The notes beneath the pieces were generated by a model that did no database searches, had not been told where the DNA came from, and was given only the letters and a program-made list of their open reading frames with translations. A stretch of 64,000 bases of DNA. Origin: Kappaphycus alvarezii. Lineage: Eukaryota > Rhodophyta > Florideophyceae > Gigartinales > Solieriaceae. Below, piece by piece: positions 56,907 through 64,000 of this stretch. Position 1 is the stretch's first letter. Every line of letters starts with the position of its first letter. The stretch is from the NCBI GenBank assembly GCA_002205965.3, contig NADL03000543.1:372001-436000 (forward strand), read 5' to 3'. Both the position numbers and the translations under genes were made by a program.

Positions 56907-58807
56907 ACTTATGCAACAGGAGGTGCCTCCGTCTCATCTAGTGTCAAAGATTTGCTATGACCTGAAGTCATAAAAATAAAGAACAGTGGTGATGGGCTCG
57001 GTTTCCTACATGGGAGGAAAAGTTTGGATAGTTTAATATTACGAAAGTGGGTCATTTCCCAGAAAATGGGGCAGCTTAGCTCGAGATTTTGGAAGGCTCA
57101 GAGTTCTATGACTTCTATTCAAACCATATATATCTGTAGAAACAAAGCATCTCTAGCGACTAAAGAGTCGTTTGTAGTCCAGTCAATCAAAAGAGAATTT
57201 CCGTTAGTTCATCACTGTTATACGTATGTGAAAACTATGAGGTCACTGCAAATCTAATTTGGAATCGGGTGACTGAATTCTACGTCTTGCGGGGCACGAC
57301 ATATTACAGAAGCCGCACATGTCAACCAAATGACGTAGTGTTGGCGTATCTCGGGGATAGACGAATAGATACAGAAGGAGATTTCGTAATCGTTGTAAGA
57401 GGATTCAGGACGCAAGAGATTAAAGGAATTCGGGATAAGAAATGTGTCCGAGGTTGGAAGGTGAAGGCGAAACAGAAAGTGGGTAGCATGCTGAAGCGGT
57501 GACGCTGTAGCGGTCCCCCAACTGCAATGGGCAGTTGGAAGTCTTATTCCCTGAGGGTTTGACCCAGGAGCTTGAGCTCCCGGAGCTCGGGCTGGTCCGG
57601 GGGAGATTAGCAGAATCTTCCGTTCGGCTAGTAAGAAAGTTCCATCATTAATTTCCTTGAGTATTTGTGGCTAAGCTAGAACTAACTATTCTGAACTGAT
57701 TTGTAGATACAGTCTAGTGCATATGCGCATGGGCACATACCAGGACTCCACGATGCCCTTTGAAGGCACTCGTTGATGTCCCTTGGGGGCCTTGAATTGG
57801 AAGATCAAAAAATCAACCCGAAATTGTCCACCTGAATGTTGCTCAAGTCAGGTGCAGGATATTCAGGATGTTCAAGATGGCCCAAGTTGAGGCGAAACCT
57901 CGTAACCAAGTTGTGCAAATATAATTACACGTAGCTAAGCTTTGAAGAAAAAGAGGTACTTTTCTTGTGAATTTACAGTATGAATTTACAGTGGATTTGC
58001 TAAAACAAATTGACCTAGCAACTGCTGAGCTGATAAACGCACTAACAAAAGGATAAGATGAAAATTCTACCACCGAAACCTTGGCAGGCCAAGATTGCTT
58101 TTTAGAGAGCTAACCTTCCTCTATAAAGCTCCTTTGCAAGGTCCTTTTGGGTCAAATTTGGTTGTATGGAGCGGTTTGGCATAAATTTGAATATAAAATC
58201 CAAGTATAGGACACCCAAGTATCCCCCAGTCCAGCGCTGCGATAGTCAAAAAAAACTCCAATTGTCAGTGTATAGGCCGGGTCCTCATGGATCGGCAGCT
58301 GGGGTTGTTAGAATCCCCCGCTAGAAGTGTCAGACGACAAAGTAAACTATCCCATCATTCCCACGAGTTGTTAGAATTTAGAACCTTACCAAGGGGAAAA
58401 GGTTTGGATGTTTTACTCTTGGAACATTCTGGCCACAAAACTTCCCAAAAAAGTCATTCTCGGTCTGTCTACATGCTAGATAATACCCTTATGCTTCCAA
58501 ATAGTGGAGCATTTCGCACCAGTATACGTCAAACTATCACGAAGGTAGCTATCAGAAAGCTGAGATCAGGTTTCCTAACTGACGGGAAATGTTAGGATTG
58601 TTTACACTTGGAAGATACGTACAGTAAAGTTCCGGAATTATCCAAGTAGTGACTACGTCGTGAACATGAGTTGACATGTGTGACAAATCGCCACGCACCA
58701 TCGCTGCTTACTGAACTCCCGCCTTGACAAGGTCCCGCTCCTCTACTTAGTCACTTGCGTCGTCGAAGCCGTCGCCGTCTTCAGAGTGAAAGTCAGATCA
58801 TTCCGTC
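56907..58807. other. Region with short unassigned ORFs and orphan motifs
   Basis: Plus-strand frames at 57,024-57,257 and 57,269-57,502 (77 codons each; the second, MTEFYVLRGTTYYRSR and on, is basic with a Val-rich middle) follow each other but are not in the same frame. I do not recognise them. A perfect 8-bp hairpin CCAACTGC-AATG-GCAGTTGG lies near 57,518. RLE 3'-end motifs are at about 57,013-57,038 (minus), 58,193-58,228 (plus) and 58,393-58,428 (minus). Confidence 0.4.
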
Positions 58808-58925
58808 CATGTCAACGGCACCCAGAGGTGCATAGTTCCGTACGCCCCCATTAGGGCCAGACCGGTGGCCATCTCCATCCTCGTAATAACCTCACCCGCG
58901 CGCCAAGTTGACGTCTGCCCATATA
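58808..58925 (-). pseudogene. Family X coding fragment next to a solo LTR
   Basis: Minus-strand AGEVITRMEMATGL and GAYGTMHLWVPLTW match AGEAITRIETTTGL and GPYGTERLWVPV at 51.45-51.56 kb. It adjoins the inner end of the solo LTR at 58,926. Confidence 0.6.
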
Positions 58926-59407
58926 TGTAAAAATTAAATGATATATGCGTAGATCCAAAATAGGTAACTTCAAATAAATGAATAACAAATTACCTGAATA
59001 GAACAGAATAATTGTAAAAAGAAAACCAATATTTATTGATCGACGGGAATAGTTCGATGGCCCGAGGCTTTCTAAAATTTCTAACAGCCTAAGGCTATTT
59101 GTATTGCTGATAAGAGTAGAAACGTTACAAAGATGATTCCAACAGTATAACGATTTTGCAGACAAAATTTATGCTCAATAATAATTATATAGATTAATTC
59201 TCCAAGTGAGCATTATTCCAAGTAATAATTTGCTGTCAACATAATGCCATTAATTATAACTGTATAATTCAAAACCAACTGACAGGCACAGAAGCTGCTT
59301 CGCGCTTAATACAGTATAAACATGGACCAGTGAGAAATAGATAAAATTATTTTAGATAAGTCACAATAAGTAAAAACTGGTGGCCTCTGATAAAAAATTG
59401 TTTCACA
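58926..59407 (-). mobile_element. Copia-type solo LTR (old subfamily)
   Basis: On the minus strand it starts TGTGAAACAATTTT and ends TTTAATTTTTACA. It aligns with the copia-2/3 LTRs (blocks CCTCGGGCCATCGAA, AATTTTATCTATTT and TTGGATCTACGC) and more closely with the split LTR at 11.4-12.5 kb. It interrupts family X coding sequence. No clear target duplication was seen. Confidence 0.75.
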
Positions 59408-59479
59408 TTTTTCATCACTGTATTCGATATGGAGAACAAATAAAATATTTTTCAAATACTTGGAAAAATATTTTCCCAG

Positions 59480-59790
59480 TTTTCACAAAAGACGCCTTCG
59501 GGTTATTTGTCATACGGGCGCCTTCTAGGGAAGATACCGACTGCCCGTCATCAGTTTTCGATGTACTTGAGGGTTTCAGTAAATAAGAAGGGTTGACGGG
59601 GGCTCGTCTATGTTGGGAGCCGACGGAGCAGAGTCTACATGCAAAAGTTCCAAACTAATCGCAAAATCCGAGCTCTCACCAACCTCGCTCGAGCGCCCGG
59701 CTGACGTCTGCGTATAGATGTCTTCGGGTGTGTTTGTGATAAGGGCGGCTTCGGGGAAGATATGGTCTGCTGCTTATCACCAAGAACTGA
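59480..59790 (-). pseudogene. Tandem partial copies of family X
   Basis: 59,489-59,560 and 59,719-59,790 are similar to each other on the plus strand (CGCCTTCGGGTTATTTGTCA against TGTCTTCGGGTGTGTTTGTG). Their minus-strand readings, SSLEGARMTNNPKASF and FPEAALITNTPEDIYTQTSA, match SSQEAAPITFNPEVAYAQAY at 51.4 kb. Confidence 0.5.
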
Positions 59791-60349
59791 TGTGCTATCA
59801 CAATACTATCAAAACCTAGAAAAGGAAGAAATAAAATCAAATGTGAATATGAATGATTAGCTCAAACGGATGGATTCAGTATTATCAACAATATCTTTGA
59901 TGGATGAAAAATCTGAAGGAGAAGGCGAAAGAAATATATGAACTGGCTCCGAGACGCGGTAGCGCTTCATCTTTTTCAATATGGCCCAGATCTACTGCAA
60001 TACGCGTGATTAGTTTTACCAAACCAGGTTACATACCCGGCTAAAAGCGTTCTGTGGCCCGCAATTGCGAATGCGACCGTACTACAATACTCAAAGCACT
60101 CAAAAAATTAAATAAATGAAAATTTATAAGGCGAAAGTTCGGCAGATTGCACTAAGTACTCGCAGATATACCTAATCCCACCCTATAACGCGAGTCAAAT
60201 TTCCTTGTTCTACAGTTTAGACTACTAGGCCGCTGCCGCGCACAGCCCCTCGGGGGATTGGTAGAAAATAATGAAAAATATGATTCAGTTACTTTCTAGT
60301 TCCAGTCCTGATTTCAGGTTTTTATGTTAACGTATTTGTACTCTACTGT
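59791..60349. other. Intergenic, nothing recognised
   Basis: No open frame of note and no repeat that I could pair with another copy. Confidence 0.4.
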
Positions 60350-60475
60350 TATCTCGACAAAATATAACGTCGCTGCACGTGGCAGTCTTGGACCACCCAG
60401 TTAGCTCCTATCTAGCAATATAGTCAGATCCTGCAGCTGACACCCGTTACAATGGTCAAATAAAGATTCTTTCAT
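60350..60475 (-). repeat. Dispersed repeat S2, copy 3
   Basis: TGCACGTGGCAGTCTTGGAC, CCAGTTAGCTC and ATATAGTCAGATCCTGCAG match the two tandem copies at 44.7-45.0 kb. Confidence 0.55.
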
Positions 60476-60807
60476 AATCTTAACTAAATTCTAGGTCAGT
60501 CAGTGTAAGCTTCGGAGACATAACGAGTAAAACTGAATGAAAATCCCGCCATAAATATTTCCGTTAAGCACACTGCCAAGTACAAAAAAATTAAATCTTC
60601 TGAAACTTGATCAAAAGAAAACTACCTGCATTTTTCCCATGAAAAGCATACTGAAAGAAGTCAAAATTCCAACAAGTGTATACAGCTAATAGAGAATATT
60701 ATATTAGATTGGATATAAATTACTCACGAAGAATAATAAAATATTCAACAAGCAAATTTTGCCATACAAATATCGTAGTTTTAGAGAAAATGGTCTACAA
60801 GAAAAAA

Positions 60808-61020
60808 ATCGATTGACTCGAGTGTCCTGGGAGATCACCAGACCTGAACCAGACTGAGAATCTCTGAGTGCTTCTACTTAGTCGTATTGACCGTAACGCG
60901 CGCCAATTCCAAAATTTAGAGGAGATTAAAGAGGCAGTGTTGCTAGAAAAGGATATACTTGAAGATAATACATTCAGAGCGTTTTTTGACAGCAAGCAGC
61001 GGCGAAGCATAACATTGTAG
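60808..61020 (+). pseudogene. Tc1/mariner transposase C-terminal fragment
   Basis: LECPGRSPDLNQTENL, then TGA, then VLLLSRIDRNARQFQNLEEI. This is the third catalytic block (SPDLNPIENLW in the family; the Trp is TGA here), followed by the helical tail FFDSKQRRSI. Only the last catalytic Asp is present. The rest of the element was not found. Confidence 0.75.
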
Positions 61021-61714
61021 GCCTCGCAAATTCCAAAGGTGAAGTATCATTTGCGATAAGTCCCACATACTCCTCTCTAGAGATACTACTGTCACACTGT
61101 AAGATATTTCGTACCACAACGCAGTACATCTTTCAAATAATATATCACCCTACATTTCATCCTTCTCTTAATAATGTGTTTTTAATGTTGATCTTTCAAA
61201 TTCAAATGTTTTACCATGTACATTGCTGATTCTTTTTTCAGTCTTTTTTGCACAGTGAGATAGGTATTTTAAAGATCTCTGAAACAGTATATTGTTCTGC
61301 TTTTCAGTGAATTGGGCACAGTAGTAATGCATAGTCTTTCATTTTTGGTGCATACTTTATGTTCCACTCGCATTGAACTAACCCAAACAGTCCCCCCTCA
61401 CAGATACCCCTAAAAAAGGTAATAATCATCTTCAAGCTAACGGAAACAGCTTCATTCCGCTCTCAAACTCTACCAGAAGTAAAGTGTAAAGAAGATAAGA
61501 TCACGTCGCCCAAATGTCGTTCGAACCCATGCAATTGCAGTTGGACCATAAATTTCGCTCCCATTCAAGATCAAAACAGCTACAAATTTAAGAGAACTGC
61601 TTTTTGCAAGTAGTGAAATAGATTTTTAAGTTTCTCCCCTTTTACTATATTTTTTCTTTTTTTCTTTACTTTTCCTTTTAATCTATTTAACCGCCAGTCA
61701 GTTCCCTGTCGCTA
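61021..61714. other. Intergenic, nothing recognised
   Basis: AT-rich. A CCCAAACAGTCCCCCC near 61,383 is a weak match to the RLE 3'-end motif. CGTTCGAACCC at 61,519 resembles a B box but has no A box at the right distance. Confidence 0.4.
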
Positions 61715-62230
61715 TCAACTACACCGGCTGATTTTTGCCTCTGCTTCAATCCCTGGTAGTGGTGGGGGTCTTGCTGAGTCCTCAGTCGTTAACACAGGCT
61801 TCTCAGCATTCCCTTCGGGGTCAAGAATGCTCAAGATGAAGCAGTTTTGAAAATATTGCCGCTTTGAACTTTGAGCTAAGACCAAAAGTCCAAGAAGACA
61901 GGTGAATTCTGCTCTATAATGGGTACTTTCGCTTAAATTGTAGTGCAATCGGACCATGATTTCTCCACTGAGGTTTTCTGCTAGTACTTCACGGAAAACC
62001 AGCACCAACAGATAAAACCTAGGGCGAAATATACGTAGCTCTCGTTTTCTCCCTTTCTCGCGGAACCTAAGCATGTTGAGCCTGAAGCAACTCGGTTCCG
62101 AAACGGTAGTGGGTGTAGAGTCTCGATGAGGAAAACATTCGGTTGCGTTGACCGGATAGCACAATGTTGGGTCATAAATCCGATAACCGATCGGTTTCCG
62201 GGGGCTTAATTGTGCGTTAATGCGTCTTAT
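61715..62230 (-). pseudogene. Open frame, possibly gypsy integrase tail
   Basis: A 149-codon minus-strand frame (62,164-61,715). Its end, PVLTTEDSARPPPLPGIEAEA, and the preceding HYRAEFTCLLGLLVLAQSSK are reminiscent of the region after gypsy integrases, where proline-rich and E-x-E stretches follow the chromodomain-like fold. No catalytic motif is visible, so this is a weak assignment. It may be an unrelated frame. Confidence 0.25.
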
Positions 62231-64000
62231 ACAGTGTCTACTTGAGAGTTGTTCGGAGTCTCCGCTCGACGGTTACCACTTGAAACGAGTGCAAATGTCC
62301 CCCCTCACTGAGGGCTTTGATAACGTAAAGACGTTGGGTACGAAAGAGTAGGTTGTCGACTACGTTGGCTCAGCGATAATCAATCACAGCCTCCGGAGAA
62401 AGAACTCCTACCCATCCCGGGATCCAACACACACATAAGAAGCAAAAACGAAAAAAAGGGGGTAAAACCTGTAATAACGGAGTTTACTGTGAGGAAGTGA
62501 AAGGAGAGGTGAAAGGGGACCGAGCCCACCTTTAACAGTCCAAAGCAAAGTAGAGTGGTAACCCTCTAACATCTAACATGTACAAGACGGGAAAGTTGCA
62601 AAACTGTTTTGGTGCAATAATCACAGTAAAATGGGTAAAGGGAAAAGGGGAATCAAGCCAATCCCAGAACAGACAAACGGAAAGTGAAGGGGTGTCCCAC
62701 TCTCAGGAACAGGTTTTTAATAGATGTGTAAGTTACGGCGTCGGGCTTGGTTACTTTAGAATCCACTTACGGTCAGCCTTGGGTCAGCCCGTGTACACAG
62801 TCTCAGTATAAAACCAATGTAAGGTTACCTAAATAACTGTATACTACATATCTTAATCTAAAATTGGACAATTAATAAAGTTAATACTGTAGTGTATGTG
62901 CACAAAATTAGTGAATCGACAACACTCTTACATGTATGCCGTTTGCCCTACAATAGTTTGTGTCCTAATTTCCATACTGTCAATTTCGCGGAAATCCAAA
63001 CTGAGTTGCCATGTGGCGTGCAGGCGGGTTTCCTCCACGTCATTCGCCAGTTTCTTGCCCGCGATAGGAACTACATAAAATTCGACATGTACACTCAAAG
63101 CCCAAAGAGACAAGGGATACATACCATGGCTTTGAACACTAAAAGCAGAGAAGATATTAGCTTAGTTTCTTTTGGGTTTGCTGTGTTTTTGGGTGTTTGG
63201 GGTTGTTGTGGTCGCTAGAATTTTTTCAAGTAGGATTTCTGCCTTTCTACTGTGTCACGATTCTCCCCTGATTTCTCTTCACATAGAAAATTTAAAAATT
63301 ATAAAAACGCACTAAATAATACTTAAAATAGGATAAAGATACATAGTAGCCCCTAAGGTATGTTTTACCAGGTTTTGTGGCTATAGCACTGTGTCAAAGC
63401 GCAATGCTCACAAACTTTGGCCAGAGCCATGCGCAATACTGAAAATGTCTCTCAAAATCCAAACTGAGGCCCTTTACAGTACTGTTACAAGTGCACTACG
63501 AAGTTGAAAAGCACGGACGAGGACTCTTGTACTTCCAATGATTGATGCCTCTATGGTCCTGTACACCAGGTCAGAGGCACTTGATATAGGTCACAGACGT
63601 GCACTAAATGCAGACTAGGTAGGTTGATGACAGAACACTACTGTACGTGTTAATGCACTTCGCCGACAATAAATGCGTAACTTACACGAACTAATTGAAC
63701 CCTAACAATACTGTACAGTACGTTGATGTACGCAGCCAACTTTGTGCCCAAAAATATTACGCCCTCTTCGTGGTACAACATCATTGCACACTTAATATTA
63801 AATTTATTTCCCCTCACGCACTGCCCTTACCTGGGAGCTCAGTTTTGATTTAGGTCAAAGAAATTCTCCGTGATTGTTCCGTGTATTGAAGGAGTTGATA
63901 GAAAGGAAGTAACCTGGTAGCGGTGGGCCAAAAATTGCTCCTAGAACCAAAGAGATGGCGAATAACAACAAACCGCCTCATCTTCAACTTTCATTTATCC
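62231..64000. other. Right end of window, unassigned
   Basis: Open frames at 62,578-62,811 and 62,892-63,218 (plus) have no recognisable domain. 63,470-63,730 contains GTACTG/CAGTAC words. No gene can be supported. Confidence 0.4.

Noticed and set aside
61500..61560. Possible tRNA B box (CGTTCGAACCC)
   Set aside because: No A box at tRNA distance and no stems.
1..64000. CRISPR arrays, bacterial defence systems, operons
   Set aside because: No regularly spaced repeats with spacers, no cas-like genes and no prokaryotic gene layout anywhere in the window.

Overview
The window is eukaryotic and is a repeat-rich, gene-poor stretch, essentially a graveyard of transposable elements. There is no operon structure, no Shine-Dalgarno spacing, no rRNA and no canonical tRNA gene. 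What can be read is almost entirely LTR retrotransposons (Ty1/copia and Ty3/gypsy), non-LTR retrotransposons of the kind that carry a C-terminal restriction-like endonuclease (RLE), DNA transposons (Tc1/mariner, hAT, a MITE) and short tRNA-like repeats. Only one convincing non-transposon gene was found: a small single-pass membrane protein at 48,563. The host lineage cannot be fixed from this window. The mix of families would suit an oomycete, chytrid or other repeat-rich protist or fungus, but that is a guess.

Layout, left to right. 1-12.5 kb is AT-rich and old: a minus-strand gypsy pol relic (about 1.2-3.3 kb, perhaps with its gag up to 5.4 kb), a plus-strand gypsy pol relic (9.35-11.35 kb), and a minus-strand copia-type LTR (11.39-12.48 kb) split by a 585-bp 5'-truncated RLE element flanked by a 9-bp target duplication. 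12.5-17.5 kb holds nothing I recognise. A dead Tc1/mariner transposase lies at 17.5-18.4 kb. From 19.0 to 28.5 kb I read one minus-strand RLE retrotransposon (N-terminal region, RT, thumb, zinc-binding region, RLE), split by a 5.1-kb plus-strand copia element with both LTRs (19,939-25,060) and by a 457-bp MITE (25,330-25,786).

28.9-33.0 kb is a truncated, AT-rich copia element (copia-2). 33.3-34.5 kb is an RLE-element tail (family C), joined directly to a gypsy pol without gag or LTR (34,546-37,494). 38.5-41.0 kb holds further RLE-element fragments. 41.9-43.9 kb is a decayed hAT transposase. 44.4-45.7 kb has SINE-like repeats, hairpins and GTAC palindromes. 45.8-47.0 kb is another minus-strand RLE element (family A) with an in-frame triplication in its RT. 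49.4-49.7 kb is a tandem array of RLE-element 3' ends. 51.6-56.9 kb is copia-3, a fuller sister of copia-2. 58.9-59.4 kb is an older solo LTR of the same superfamily, 60.8-61.0 kb is a second Tc1 remnant, and the last 3 kb is largely unassigned.

Common threads. The AT-rich copia family (copia-2, copia-3 and two solo LTRs) appears to prime from the initiator tRNA-Met anticodon arm, and in copia-3 the primer-binding site contains the only plausible gag ATG. Several diverged RLE families share a short 3'-terminal motif ending in TTTCCCC, which is also scattered as small orphan pieces. Almost every element is disabled by stops, frameshifts or lost catalytic residues.
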